Virus record (IMG/VR): IMGVR_UViG_3300043425_000318
Location: 1 to 58,621 of that record
Strand: one strand, 5' to 3'
Origin: a virus
DNA length: 58,621 nucleotides
The position numbers were made by a program, and so were the translations under genes. Positions within the stretch are counted from its first letter, which is position 1; the number at the start of each line of letters is the position of its first letter. Shown here piece by piece: positions 17,832 through 27,077 of this stretch. Under the pieces are notes generated by a model, which saw only the letters and a list, made by a program, of their open reading frames with translations, was not told the origin of the DNA and ran no database searches.

Positions 17832-18613
17832 CAGAAAAAACTCTCCAGTGTATTGCCTTTAACACGCATATCCTTCAATCGAAGTTCAGCGTTACCAGTT
17901 GTCTCACGAATATACATCGTGCATAAATCAGGAAACATGTCTGCAATCTTTTTAATAGATTCATAAACATATTCTTTGGTACGAATTGTCTGTAATCCGC
18001 CATCTTCTTTGTAATAATTAGATTTAACTGTGAGATAATCAAATCGAACAACTGCATCATTCTTTACATACTGGCGAATAGAATATTCGTAATCTTCACC
18101 ATGATTTGTCACACGTTCAAGAAATGGATCATGATCTACAATCACACCAAACATTGAAGCAATAACATAACAGAGCTTAGTGTAAACTCTATCCTTCATA
18201 AAGTATGCATTTGAGGCAGCATAGATGCCAAACGTTTTCGCACCAACCTTTTCGCATTCTTCAAACCCCTTGATGATGAAGTCTTTCTCAAGGTCTTCGA
18301 GCCTACCAAGTTTCTGCTCGGAGATTTTCTTCTGAACTTCTTCAACATCATCATCAAACATCACCAACTTAGTGCCTTCAGGATAATACTTTTCAATAAA
18401 GTTACGTTGCGCTCCAATGGTATGAACACCGACCACTAACTTCTGATAAGGAGTTCCTCCTAAAGACTTCTTATAAGCGGCAAGTTCTTCTTCATCCGCT
18501 ACAAAGATTGTAATTCGTGACGGATCGATATTATAACTCTCTAAAACTTTTAGAGTCTTTTTCTTAATAGTTTCTGGGCGCTTATACGAAGGAATAGCAA
18601 TTTGATAATCCAT
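17831..18613 (-). CDS. TET-associated glycosyltransferase (TAGT-like)
   Basis: 260 residues. N-terminal YQIAIPSYKRPETI, a nucleotide-sugar-binding GT-A start, then GVHTIGAQRNFIEKYYPEG and FDDD at 86-89 as metal site, and NHGEDYEYSIRQ as the likely catalytic acid region. This matches the family described next to TET/JBP oxygenases in phages, which puts sugars on 5-hydroxymethylcytosine. Directly downstream of and ATG-overlapping with the oxygenase gene, which strengthens the call. Confidence 0.85.
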   Translation of the reverse strand: MDYQIAIPSYKRPETIKKKTLKVLESYNIDPSRITIFVADEEELAAYKKSLGGTPYQKLVVGVHTIGAQRNFIEKYYPEGTKLVMFDDDVEEVQKKISEQKLGRLEDLEKDFIIKGFEECEKVGAKTFGIYAASNAYFMKDRVYTKLCYVIASMFGVIVDHDPFLERVTNHGEDYEYSIRQYVKNDAVVRFDYLTVKSNYYKEDGGLQTIRTKEYVYESIKKIADMFPDLCTMYIRETTGNAELRLKDMRVKGNTLESFF

Positions 18614-19998
18614 TAGAAAAATCCTTCTAGGCTTGCAACTTCATCCTTACCATAAGGATCAATCATACCATGTTCATGGAGATAATCATACCATTCTTTT
18701 TCTTCCCACATTCCTGGTGAAACTCCATTCCACAACGGACGATGTAAACGATGATCCTTATTCATGCGACGTTCTTCAACATATTGCTTACGCAATGCTT
18801 CGTAGTCATAACCCTTTAGCTCAAGCATCTTCTCTCGGAAATAACAAACTACGGAGATTCTCTCGCAAGCAGGATCATCAGGATTGTTAAGTACAATAGG
18901 TGTATTTCCATGAATAATTTCATGATTATTAACAAGAAGGAGATCGCCAGGACGAACATCAACAGCAATCCTATACTCAGGGAAAATAAGATAACCACCA
19001 GTATAATCTCCTGAGCCTAGAACAAGAAGGTTTGATAATCCTGATTCAAGATCACCAGCATCTCTGTGCGCTGCAGTTCTGAATGTTTTATTAACAGTGA
19101 TTGTAGTAAACACTGTTCCTGGAACTAGGAAGCGTGGATCAAGCTTATCTGCAGCAGCACGCTGATTCTTCCAACGCCAAGGAAGGAGTTCGCGAAAACC
19201 CTTGTTTAGGGTTTGGAGGAATGGATATGCTTGCTCAAATAGCTCTGGGTATTTCTCAGTATATGAAGTTGGACGCCCATAAGGAATGCGAGGGTAACGA
19301 TCGTACCAGCCAGCCACACCTGAGAACACGGACTTGGCATAATTTGTGGTCGAAGCCCACTTTTCTGCAACCATTCTTGCTTCTTCACGAACCATCTCCT
19401 TTGGTTTATTACTAAGGCCATCGACCCACTTATCGAACCAACCATGATACTCAGGATAAACCTTTTCGACCTCAGAACGAAGCCAAACAGTGCCACGAGT
19501 TTCGTCTACTGGCTTATATTTAGGATCGTTATACTTAGCACGAATGCTTTCTACTGAAGTTTCTTCGTCAAAATAAGATTCTAAGTTAGCAGCATCTAAC
19601 TGAAGAAAGTCTAGCATCTCAGCCTGATAAGGAGTAACCCAATCACGACCGCCACGACCTTCGCATGCAAGCATTTCTCCACGAGGCCCAGCAGCTAGAC
19701 CACGGTTCTGCGATTCAGTAGCTGCACCCCTTAGACCAAGATATGCTTCATGACATTCTTGCTTGGAGAAATAATTCTTACGAAACTTAAAAGCAATACG
19801 TAGTTCGTCATTACCCTTTTCGCAAGTATCACAATCATTCATACCGCAATCTGCCTTGGTAATGACATCGCAGTTCGGCGGCATGAAACAATCTGTATCT
19901 TTTGTGATTAAAACATCATAATGACTTTCGTCTAGAAATGTTCCTAGAAGATGTTCAGAATCATGTTTTTCTCTTGCAACAATACGTTTAACCATCAC
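18613..19998 (-). CDS. TET/JBP-type 2-oxoglutarate Fe(II) dioxygenase
   Basis: 461 residues. The C-terminal double-stranded beta-helix has His311-x-Asp313 (AAHRDAGD), distal His363 (IIHGNT) and 2-oxoglutarate Arg380 (ERISVVCYFRE), the full iron and cosubstrate set. LSNLLVLGSGDYTGGYLIFPEY between them is typical of the TET/JBP family. The N-terminus has five Cys at 37-59, possibly zinc-binding. Phage members oxidise 5-methylcytosine in DNA to 5-hydroxymethylcytosine. No cytosine methyltransferase is in the window, so 5mC must come from elsewhere in the genome or host. Confidence 0.88.
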   Translation of the reverse strand: MMVKRIVAREKHDSEHLLGTFLDESHYDVLITKDTDCFMPPNCDVITKADCGMNDCDTCEKGNDELRIAFKFRKNYFSKQECHEAYLGLRGAATESQNRGLAAGPRGEMLACEGRGGRDWVTPYQAEMLDFLQLDAANLESYFDEETSVESIRAKYNDPKYKPVDETRGTVWLRSEVEKVYPEYHGWFDKWVDGLSNKPKEMVREEARMVAEKWASTTNYAKSVFSGVAGWYDRYPRIPYGRPTSYTEKYPELFEQAYPFLQTLNKGFRELLPWRWKNQRAAADKLDPRFLVPGTVFTTITVNKTFRTAAHRDAGDLESGLSNLLVLGSGDYTGGYLIFPEYRIAVDVRPGDLLLVNNHEIIHGNTPIVLNNPDDPACERISVVCYFREKMLELKGYDYEALRKQYVEERRMNKDHRLHRPLWNGVSPGMWEEKEWYDYLHEHGMIDPYGKDEVASLEGFF

Positions 19999-20374
19999 TT
20001 ACTCCATAAAGAATCTTTTTAATGTCAGGAGCCGTCCAACCCTCTGGCTTTAAAATCTTACCATCATCACGACGAATTGGTTTACCATCAACTAACTTTG
20101 CCATGTTTGATCGATGAACCTCATCGAATACTTTATCAAGAGGAATACCATACGAAACAGCAGTGCCACATACAATGTAAATAATATCAGCAAGCTCTTT
20201 AGCGATGTTTTCCAAGTCGTTATTATACTCGCCTTCGTTGTATTCGTCAAACTCTTCTTCTAGAAGTCTCATTCGTAAAGCACGTTCAGAGTTATCAGGA
20301 AAAGCTGGAGCCTGTCCTACGTTCTGACCTACTGCTGTTTGAAACTCTTTTACATCTTTATAAAAATTAGTCAT
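19988..20374 (-). CDS. MazG-like nucleotide pyrophosphohydrolase
   Basis: 128 residues. LLEEEFDEYNEGEYNNDLENIAKELADIIYIV, split as EEEFDEYNEG and ELADIIYIVCGTA, gives the ExxE...ExxD metal-binding helices of the MazG/HisE superfamily. VFDEVHRSNMAKLVDGKPI and DDGKILKPEGW match the C-terminal part common in bacterial and phage PRA-PH-like enzymes. Likely cleaves dNTPs to dNMP plus pyrophosphate, which could tune precursor pools. It overlaps the oxygenase start by 11 bases. Confidence 0.82.
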   Translation of the reverse strand: MTNFYKDVKEFQTAVGQNVGQAPAFPDNSERALRMRLLEEEFDEYNEGEYNNDLENIAKELADIIYIVCGTAVSYGIPLDKVFDEVHRSNMAKLVDGKPIRRDDGKILKPEGWTAPDIKKILYGVSDG

Positions 20375-20930
20375 TCATCCACTCCGGCGGGTTACGGTTT
20401 TTCCAAGTATGAAGATGAGTTTTACCCACCTTGTAATAATTACGATAATTCTCTATCGGATCCGAAGATACAATATACTTAGGATCCATACAAGATGGCA
20501 TGGTTGTCATATCATATTCAGTTAAGTTTTTGGGAGGAGAGCACAGAGTCGCAGAGATTTCACCATAGCACTTATGAGTCTTATCGTAACGATAAGTGTA
20601 TTCTTCCATCAATGCAAAGAAATGATCTACGAGCCAATTGTAATTCTCTACGCTCGTGCGAGCCCAGATAGCAGAAGGATGATTGATGTGCGTAGCTGAA
20701 TAGATAATGTGCTCGCGAGCATCATTTAGTAACCACCACTTCTTCTTACGAGTCTTAACGTTCCCGTCTTCCTGTTCAACCTGAACTTCTAACTGAATCT
20801 CTCTACCATCAAGAATACGATGTGCAGTAGAAAGAAGCTGAGCAGATTCTAGGATCATCTTAACGACATGACGATCTACCATCCACTCGGCAGCTTGAAC
20901 AGGATTATCAGAAATATAAAAGATGTTCAT
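20367..20930 (-). CDS. Conserved phage protein, Pyr_excise-like
   Basis: 187 residues. NIFYISDNPVQAAEWMVDRH, VVKMILESAQLLSTAHRILDG, THINHPSAIWARTSVENYNWL and DPIENYRNYY form a pattern common in phage proteins that databases often link to the T4 endonuclease V (pyrimidine-dimer excision) family. The catalytic N-terminal Thr of endonuclease V is not obvious here, so repair activity is unproven. TAATG couples it to the small membrane protein upstream. Confidence 0.68.
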   Translation of the reverse strand: MNIFYISDNPVQAAEWMVDRHVVKMILESAQLLSTAHRILDGREIQLEVQVEQEDGNVKTRKKKWWLLNDAREHIIYSATHINHPSAIWARTSVENYNWLVDHFFALMEEYTYRYDKTHKCYGEISATLCSPPKNLTEYDMTTMPSCMDPKYIVSSDPIENYRNYYKVGKTHLHTWKNRNPPEWMND

Positions 20931-21088
20931 TAATTATCCCAATAGAGAAACAACTTAACCCAAATATAAACTAAAAAGCACAAAATAGCAAATAATGCTA
21001 AATCTTCAATCTTGTGCATTAACTCTACTAGATTGTCGAAATGAAAATATCTTTCGTTCAATCCTGCTATATCGAACCATTTACCCAT
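20930..21088 (-). CDS. 52-residue membrane protein
   Basis: A short frame MGKWFDIAGLNERYFHFDN then a hydrophobic helix LALFAILCFLVYIWVKLFLYW to the C-terminus: one membrane segment. The start has GGAAG five bases upstream and overlaps the deformylase stop by 8 bases; the stop TAATG couples to the next gene. Both couplings argue that it is real. Unrecognised; perhaps a small envelope-active peptide. Confidence 0.65.
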   Translation of the reverse strand: MGKWFDIAGLNERYFHFDNLVELMHKIEDLALFAILCFLVYIWVKLFLYWDN

Positions 21089-21554
21089 TTTTCTTCCACT
21101 TCCTTATGGCTTGATCTCTGTGAAATTTATTAGCTTGGTCATAAAACCTTTTACCTTCTAAATGATCATACTCGTGCTGAAAACATCTAGCAGTCATTCC
21201 AATAAATTGTTTCGTGATTGTATCTCCATTAGGAGTGGTGAATCTAACTCTTATCATCGATGGTCTTTTAATTTTAACATAAAGATTAGGATAAGAAAGA
21301 CAACCTTCCTCTAGAGTTACTGTTTGATCGCTTATCTGAACTATCTTAGGATTATAGCAAACGAAATTTTCAGGAGAACCACGCATAGCGAATATGCGAT
21401 ATGGAACTCCGACCTGATTAGCAGCCAATCCTAATCCGTTTTTCTCGTGCATATATTTTACTAATGTCTGAGCAAACTGCACGGGATCAAACGGAGGATC
21501 TTTGAAATCAAAGTCTTCGCATTTCTCGAGTAAATATCTATCATCTAGATTCAT
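21081..21554 (-). CDS. def: Peptide deformylase
   Basis: 157 residues, full length for the family. All three motifs are present: GLGLAANQVG at 40-49, EGCLSYP with Cys85, and HEYDHLEG with His127, Glu128 and His131. It removes formyl groups from nascent proteins using a metal ion. Phage-encoded deformylases occur in several T4-like marine phages. It lies just downstream of gene 46. Confidence 0.96.
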   Translation of the reverse strand: MNLDDRYLLEKCEDFDFKDPPFDPVQFAQTLVKYMHEKNGLGLAANQVGVPYRIFAMRGSPENFVCYNPKIVQISDQTVTLEEGCLSYPNLYVKIKRPSMIRVRFTTPNGDTITKQFIGMTARCFQHEYDHLEGKRFYDQANKFHRDQAIRKWKKNG

Positions 21555-21584
21555 ATTATAACCTCAATTGTAAATAAAGCAATA

Positions 21585-23291
21585 TTATTCTTGGATCTGA
21601 GAGAAATTTTTATTCTTAACGAATTTCAAGACGTTATTGAACTTCTCGTTGAGATGTTCTTTATGTGATATGATTATAATGTTACTATCTTTTGATATAT
21701 CTCGGATAATATTCATTAGATAGTCTACAGCATTCATATCCAAAGAAGAGTCAAATACTTCATCCATTATAAGAAGATTTGTATTAATCGAATTACGCAA
21801 TTTAGCTACTGCTCTCCAAGTAAACAATAACGCTAGATCGATCTTTTGTTTTTCGCCTTCCGAGAAAGAAGCATATGTAAAGTCGTCTCTGTATCTGGAC
21901 TTTATAGTCTCGTTAAACTGCTCGTCAAGTTCAAAAGAAACAAAGAAATCCATAGCAGAAAGATACTTATTAATAAGTTTGTTAATAACAGGTATATATT
22001 GTTTGACGATTTTAGACTTAATACCGCCGTCCTTTAACAATATCCCAGCAGCAGTCAATAGGTTTCTTTCCTCGATTAGTTTATTATATTCGCCTTCAAT
22101 CTGTTTAATTTCTAATTGAAAATCTGCAACCTTATCCTCGGATACAGTTTTAATTGGTTTTTGTAAGCTATCAATTTCTTCCTCTAAAGATCGAGAATAT
22201 TTTGTTAGAGAATTGATAGTAGTTTTACATTCAATTTTCTTCATTTCTAATGACCGAATTTCGTTAATTAATTCCATAATTTGATTTAATCTATTATTAG
22301 TTGTCTCATATTCCACTAGCAACAGATTAAGACCATCTTCGATCTCTTTCTTTTGGATATTCTTTTCTTCTATAGTTTTTAACCTAAAGTCTTCAGCGAT
22401 ATGCTGTTTACAAGTAGGGCAATTTTCATGGTTTTTGAAAAAGTCTAGATCGCTATTCAACAACGAAACTTTAGCTTCAATCTGATGCCTTAGTTTAGAG
22501 ATTTTGTTGATCTTTTTAGAAACAGTTTCTTCATCTTCCGTCTTAGAACATAGAGTTTCAATTTGAGTTTCTAAATCAGAATATTTCTTGTTAAGATCTT
22601 TTACTTTATTCTCAGTTTCGTTTATTAATTTTTGTTTTTCTTTAATGGTTTTAGCAATGTTTTCGTTAACCTCTTGCATATGCTGTTTGGTTAATTCTAA
22701 TTTTGATTCTACTAACTTTTTATTGTTTAACGAATCGGTAATAGACCCACTATTAATTAACACTTTATCTTTTAATAGAGAGTTCATTATAGTGAATATA
22801 TGTAAATCTAAAAGGTCTTCAATAATCTCTCTACGCTGGCCAGCAGGTAACTGCATAAATGGTTGGAATGTAGCCGAGCCTAGAACAACTACTTGATTAA
22901 AAGACTTTTGATTTACTTTGATAATCTGCTTTTCTAGAATTTCTTGGTAATCTTTCATTTCTGCAGACTGATTAAGAAGCTTATCATTCATATAAACTTC
23001 AAATATAGTCGGCTTCATACCACGAATAATCTTATAATTATTCATACCAATAGTAAATTCAACTTCTACTACGCAGTTTTTTTGAGTAATAGAATTAATT
23101 AATTGTGGTTTTGTAATTTTACGGAAAGGTTTACCAAACAGAACAAAAGATAAAGCGTCTAAAATGGTTGATTTACCAGCGCCATTAGTTCCGACTATTA
23201 GCGTAGTTTCTTTATTAAATAAATCAATCTCGGTAAACACATTACCAGTAGATAATAGATTTTTCCATCTTAATTTCTTAAAGATTATCAT
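21585..23291 (-). CDS. 46: Recombination nuclease ATPase gp46 (Rad50/SbcC-like)
   Basis: 568 residues (T4: 560). Walker A GTNGAGKST at 34-42, two long coiled coils flanking the zinc hook CPTC at 291-294, signature FSEGEKQKIDLALL and Walker B LLIMDEVFDSSLD near the C-terminus. With gp47 it resects DNA ends for recombination-dependent replication and degrades host DNA in T4. Follows gene 47 by eight bases. Confidence 0.96.
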   Translation of the reverse strand: MIIFKKLRWKNLLSTGNVFTEIDLFNKETTLIVGTNGAGKSTILDALSFVLFGKPFRKITKPQLINSITQKNCVVEVEFTIGMNNYKIIRGMKPTIFEVYMNDKLLNQSAEMKDYQEILEKQIIKVNQKSFNQVVVLGSATFQPFMQLPAGQRREIIEDLLDLHIFTIMNSLLKDKVLINSGSITDSLNNKKLVESKLELTKQHMQEVNENIAKTIKEKQKLINETENKVKDLNKKYSDLETQIETLCSKTEDEETVSKKINKISKLRHQIEAKVSLLNSDLDFFKNHENCPTCKQHIAEDFRLKTIEEKNIQKKEIEDGLNLLLVEYETTNNRLNQIMELINEIRSLEMKKIECKTTINSLTKYSRSLEEEIDSLQKPIKTVSEDKVADFQLEIKQIEGEYNKLIEERNLLTAAGILLKDGGIKSKIVKQYIPVINKLINKYLSAMDFFVSFELDEQFNETIKSRYRDDFTYASFSEGEKQKIDLALLFTWRAVAKLRNSINTNLLIMDEVFDSSLDMNAVDYLMNIIRDISKDSNIIIISHKEHLNEKFNNVLKFVKNKNFSQIQE

Positions 23292-23299
23292 ATGTCAAA

Positions 23300-24370
23300 T
23301 CACTCAACTGTAAGAGCCTCATTATAAAGTTCTATAATCTTACTTTCTAATCTAGTTTTATCAACGCCCTTTACTTCAGCGCCCGTAATATACTTCTTAA
23401 AAATTTCAATTGTAGATTCGGCTTCGTCAACAATTTCCTGATCTTCTTCCATGTTTAGGTTTAGATGATCTTCTACAATTTGAATATCAACAGGATTCTG
23501 TTTTTCTATATTCTCTACGAATTTTTCAAACCAATAAGGATTGTTCTTTTCGGTAATAATGATCTTGATTGTTTTATTTTTAAACTGACTATAATCAACC
23601 TCAGAATCTACGAACTTAGGATCGCCATCATTATACCAAAACTTATGAAACATCTTATATGGATTTTCAATAAACTTTAGATCTCTCGTTTCCGTGTCAA
23701 ATATATGAAAGCCACGTGGATCATCGTAATCAGACCAAGTAAACTCTGCAGGAGAACCAAGATAATGAATGTTGCCACGGTTTGAGCGATGATGAAAATG
23801 CCCAGAGCAGACAAGATCAAAACGTCCGAACACATTTGGATCATCTCCATGAGAAACGATAGAACCTTTGAACATTTCGAATCCCTGAATTTCCAAATGT
23901 CCGAAAGCAATTTGTGCATCTGTTTCCTTAATTAATTTGAAGGAGTGTTCTTTATTATCATCGCAAATCCAAGGAATGAATAAAATCTTGGTATTATCGA
24001 ACACTACTTCGGTTGCTTTATCATAGATATTTAGAGTAGTGTAATTAATATAACTACCGAAAAGTTCAGTGAAAGAAGAAACCTCGTTAGTGTTCTTATG
24101 ATACGTGTCATGGTTACCAATAATCTGGTGCCAATTAATACCACGCTCGAGCGCAGGCTCAATCAGATCTTTCCTAAGACGAAAAGCTGTATAAGTGTTA
24201 ATATATTTACGGCGATCTACAATGTCGCCCAAATGTACAATTGTTTTAATATTATGAACGTCTAGATATTTGTAGAAAACATCATCATAAAATTTCTTCA
24301 TATAATCGTGAAAAGCCATAGAGTCATTTCTGACTCCTGCATGCGAATCAGTAATTAGAGCAATTTTCAT
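23300..24370 (-). CDS. 47: Recombination nuclease gp47 (Mre11/SbcD-like)
   Basis: 356 residues (T4: 339). Metallophosphoesterase motifs in order: ITDSHAG, HLGDIVDRR, IGNHDTYH, AFGHLEIQG and CSGHFHHRS. It forms the nuclease partner of gp46. The C-terminal third has helix-rich sequence for gp46 contact. Overlaps the preceding small gene by ATGA. Confidence 0.96.
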   Translation of the reverse strand: MKIALITDSHAGVRNDSMAFHDYMKKFYDDVFYKYLDVHNIKTIVHLGDIVDRRKYINTYTAFRLRKDLIEPALERGINWHQIIGNHDTYHKNTNEVSSFTELFGSYINYTTLNIYDKATEVVFDNTKILFIPWICDDNKEHSFKLIKETDAQIAFGHLEIQGFEMFKGSIVSHGDDPNVFGRFDLVCSGHFHHRSNRGNIHYLGSPAEFTWSDYDDPRGFHIFDTETRDLKFIENPYKMFHKFWYNDGDPKFVDSEVDYSQFKNKTIKIIITEKNNPYWFEKFVENIEKQNPVDIQIVEDHLNLNMEEDQEIVDEAESTIEIFKKYITGAEVKGVDKTRLESKIIELYNEALTVE

Positions 24371-24555
24371 TTTCTACCTGAATACGTCTGACCAAAGTCT
24401 ACGAAATTATGCTTCTTATACTGCGCCTCAGTATACTCTCGAATAGCATCTAGACGCTGTAGTAGCACTAGTCGTTCATTGGCGCTAAGATTTTTATCAT
24501 ACAATCTGTTTGCTATATCCTGCACATTGACAGGAACGAGATGTTCATTCTTCAT
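24367..24555 (-). CDS. Small protein between 55 and 47
   Basis: Sixty-two residues, MKNEHLVPVNVQDIANRLYD, then KNLSANERLVLLQRLDAIREYTEAQYKKHN. Mostly helical; ends FVDFGQTYSGRK. Both ends overlap coding neighbours (ATGA with 47, 11 bases with 55). A short gene in this slot is common in cyanophage-type T4-like genomes. Function unknown. Confidence 0.65.
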   Translation of the reverse strand: MKNEHLVPVNVQDIANRLYDKNLSANERLVLLQRLDAIREYTEAQYKKHNFVDFGQTYSGRK

Positions 24556-25099
24556 CGTTTTCTACCTCTGAGAATTTTTCTACTCCAGTAAGTTTACTCG
24601 GTTTTTTGGTTTTTGTCAACTTATCTTCAAAGTTGCGAACCATTTCATCTGAATACTCGTTGTTGATTTTATTACCAGTAATATACATTTCTCTAGCGAT
24701 ATCTTCCATCAAATTAGAGTTGATGTAATTTTTGTGTTTAATGTATGTCTGTTTCTTTTCTTTCTGGATTCTTCTAAGAAAAGCATTCCAAGCAATCTGT
24801 GTAAAATAAGCAAAAGGATTATTTGTTTTATCTGGATCGAAATTATCTACTGCGGATATACAGTCCATAATACCATCACTAATCATATCCTGTTTATAAG
24901 TGTAACCTGAGAAATTTGGTTTCTTGGCTAGGTTGTTACAAATTAAAAGAATAGATTCGCCGATATACCTCGGGACTTGTGGTTTATCAGCATCGTGTTC
25001 TAACGCATGTTGTAAATCATTTTTATAATGAATCATCGCTCCGTAGAGAGTCTTGTTGTTGATGTAATTTGTTTTTCTCTTAGACTTTTTTACTTCCAT
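24545..25099 (-). CDS. 55: Late sigma factor gp55
   Basis: 184 residues (T4: 185). Matches T4 gp55 in order: NYINNKTLYGAMIHYKNDLQ, RYIGESILLICNNLAKKPNFSGYT, DMISDGIMDCISAVDNFDP and NPFAYFTQIAWNAFLRRIQKEKK. These make the sigma2-like region that binds RNA polymerase and reads TATAAATA. The late elements found before capsid and fibre genes in this window fit it. Confidence 0.95.
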   Translation of the reverse strand: MEVKKSKRKTNYINNKTLYGAMIHYKNDLQHALEHDADKPQVPRYIGESILLICNNLAKKPNFSGYTYKQDMISDGIMDCISAVDNFDPDKTNNPFAYFTQIAWNAFLRRIQKEKKQTYIKHKNYINSNLMEDIAREMYITGNKINNEYSDEMVRNFEDKLTKTKKPSKLTGVEKFSEVENDEE

Positions 25100-25109
25100 A
25101 ATATATTCC

Positions 25110-25137
25110 TTGACTTTTTGACAAGCACGAGTATAAT
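25110..25137 (+). promoter_or_regulatory. Plus-strand sigma70-like promoter antisense to uvsW
   Basis: TTGACT (25110-25115), 16 nt, perfect TATAAT (25132-25137) in the 58-base gap between gp55 and uvsW, pointing into uvsW on the opposite strand. Possibly an antisense RNA, possibly chance. Confidence 0.4.
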
Positions 25138-25157
25138 CACTAGTGCACCAGTTGAAG

Positions 25158-26612
25158 TTAAATATCTATTCCTACTTTATAGATCTTGTATTCAAACTTC
25201 TCTTCGTTATATGTTTTAATTCTTTCCATAAAGTGTAGTAACGTATAGTTCTTCTTATTCTTCCAAGACATATCATCAGCTATATCATATAGAGTTGAAC
25301 TTGTCTTAGACTCAGATTTTCTTAGTCCTCTTCCGATCGATTGAAGATTGCGGATACGAGACTTCGAAGGCGAGGCAAATATAATATTGTGAAGGTTTCG
25401 TATATTAACACCAGTGGAAAAAGTACCAAAACTTGCAACGATAATAGCATTGCTCTCTTCTTCGACAATTTTACGAATTCCTTCGCGATCGTCGCCACTA
25501 ACTTCGCCTGAGACGAAAAATACGTTACGATTCTTTCCAGCTTCTTTAGTAAGATCGTTGAATAATGCTTTACCATGTTTTTCTACGTATTGAAAAAGTA
25601 ATAGAGTGTTACCTTCTAATGAAAGAGTTAGATTACGAATGAATTTATTTCTTGCTTCTAATCTAACCAGGTAATCCATCTCTGCCTGATAATCATTGGC
25701 CTTGGCTATCATCTTTCTTACTTCATCTGGATAAGAAAGAACAATAGCTTTGATCTTAAAGTCAGCTAGATGCTTCTGCTCTATCAACTCAGCAGTAGTA
25801 GTTACTCTTCTGACTGCTCCAAAGAGCCCTTCAAGAACGAGGCGGTGGGTTTCAGAACCATCCAATGTTCCGGTAAATCCAAAACGGTAGCGTGTTCCGG
25901 ATAATTTAGTAAGTATAGAAGTAAGAGATTTTGCTTTGAAGAGATGAGCTTCGTCTCCGATGACAACATCAAATGAATCAAAGAATTCTTTAGGTAACTT
26001 GTATACGCTTTGCCAAGTTGTGATGGTGATAGGTTTTGTTGTTCCCTTGTCCTGTCCAGCGAACACACGATGAACAAAAGTATCGGAGTCGAAACCATAG
26101 TCAGCAAAATCACTGGAAAGCTGGCTAACAAGAGAAGTAGTTGGTACAATGATGAGAGTTCTTTTTGCATAATACCTCACAAGTAAATAAATAATAAACG
26201 ACTTACCAGAAGCAGTTGGAGAAAGAAGTAGAGCTCTACGTTCTCTTACAGCGTGAACGAAAGCATCAATCTGATAATCTCTTGGCTGCATGGTTGGCTT
26301 TAGTTTTTCTATGAAATCTTTTGCTTCTTTCACAGAAAAATTTTCAGAAGAGAAGTCTGATGTATATTCTAGTTCGTATTCTCTAGACTTACAGAACTCT
26401 TCAATGTATTTTGTAAGACCAGCATATAGCAAACCAGTCATTACATTCAAAAGCCTAATCTTACCGTCCCAAAACTTAGAACGATAAGCAGGCATGAACT
26501 TAGCACCAGGAACTTCGAATGTAAAATATTCACTCAATTCCATCATGATCGAGGGTTCAGCTTTTATCTTTATGTAAACCTCGTCGTATTTTTCTACTTG
26601 AACAGTATCCAT
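25158..26612 (-). CDS. uvsW: UvsW recombination helicase
   Basis: 484 residues from the ATG at 26612, chosen because GGGAGCATAATG couples it to uvsY and MDTVQV aligns with the T4 start; a start at 26639 would add nine residues. N-terminal DNA-binding part FMPAYRSKFWDGKIRLLN, then SF2 motifs: SPTASGKS, IGDEAHLF, GFTGTLDG and QSIGRGLRKS. It unwinds R-loops and branch-migrates junctions in T4. Confidence 0.95.
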   Translation of the reverse strand: MDTVQVEKYDEVYIKIKAEPSIMMELSEYFTFEVPGAKFMPAYRSKFWDGKIRLLNVMTGLLYAGLTKYIEEFCKSREYELEYTSDFSSENFSVKEAKDFIEKLKPTMQPRDYQIDAFVHAVRERRALLLSPTASGKSFIIYLLVRYYAKRTLIIVPTTSLVSQLSSDFADYGFDSDTFVHRVFAGQDKGTTKPITITTWQSVYKLPKEFFDSFDVVIGDEAHLFKAKSLTSILTKLSGTRYRFGFTGTLDGSETHRLVLEGLFGAVRRVTTTAELIEQKHLADFKIKAIVLSYPDEVRKMIAKANDYQAEMDYLVRLEARNKFIRNLTLSLEGNTLLLFQYVEKHGKALFNDLTKEAGKNRNVFFVSGEVSGDDREGIRKIVEEESNAIIVASFGTFSTGVNIRNLHNIIFASPSKSRIRNLQSIGRGLRKSESKTSSTLYDIADDMSWKNKKNYTLLHFMERIKTYNEEKFEYKIYKVGIDI

Positions 26613-27046
26613 TATGCTCCCATGGTGAACTTTTGCCAATCAATAGCATTACCAATATGAAAACTTCTATTAACAATAGTCTTAATGATTGATTCTAGAA
26701 GTTCTATCTTTTCTTGTTGATAACCAATTTTAAGAGACAAATTAATAATGTCTTCATCAGCATCCATATACATTGGTATATCTCCCTTTAGGATCATACC
26801 TTTTGGAGGAAGCTTCCAACCTTTATCTTTTGTCTCTTCGTTTGGGCCTTGTGTGAAAAATTCAAATTTGTCAAGCTTTAGACGCTTTAATTCTGTCTCT
26901 TGTTTTCTGAGAATCAGTTTTTCCTTGACAAAAATTTTATAATATTTATGATGTAGCTTCGGTATATTGAGGGCTTCTTGACCCAGTTCAGTATTATCGA
27001 TCTTTGCATCAACTTGCCAATTTTCTAAGATTTCATCAATAGTCAT
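26612..27046 (-). CDS. uvsY: UvsY recombination mediator
   Basis: 144 residues (T4: 137). MTIDEILENWQVDAKIDNTE and IPKLHHKYYKIFVKEKLIL then KLDKFEFFTQGP are typical of UvsY in T4-like phages of the cyanophage branch. It loads UvsX recombinase onto gp32-covered single strands. It precedes uvsW directly, as in T4. A consensus promoter lies 30 nt upstream. Confidence 0.9.
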   Translation of the reverse strand: MTIDEILENWQVDAKIDNTELGQEALNIPKLHHKYYKIFVKEKLILRKQETELKRLKLDKFEFFTQGPNEETKDKGWKLPPKGMILKGDIPMYMDADEDIINLSLKIGYQQEKIELLESIIKTIVNRSFHIGNAIDWQKFTMGA

Positions 27047-27077
27047 AACTCTCTCACAGTTTTCATCTAATATTTTA

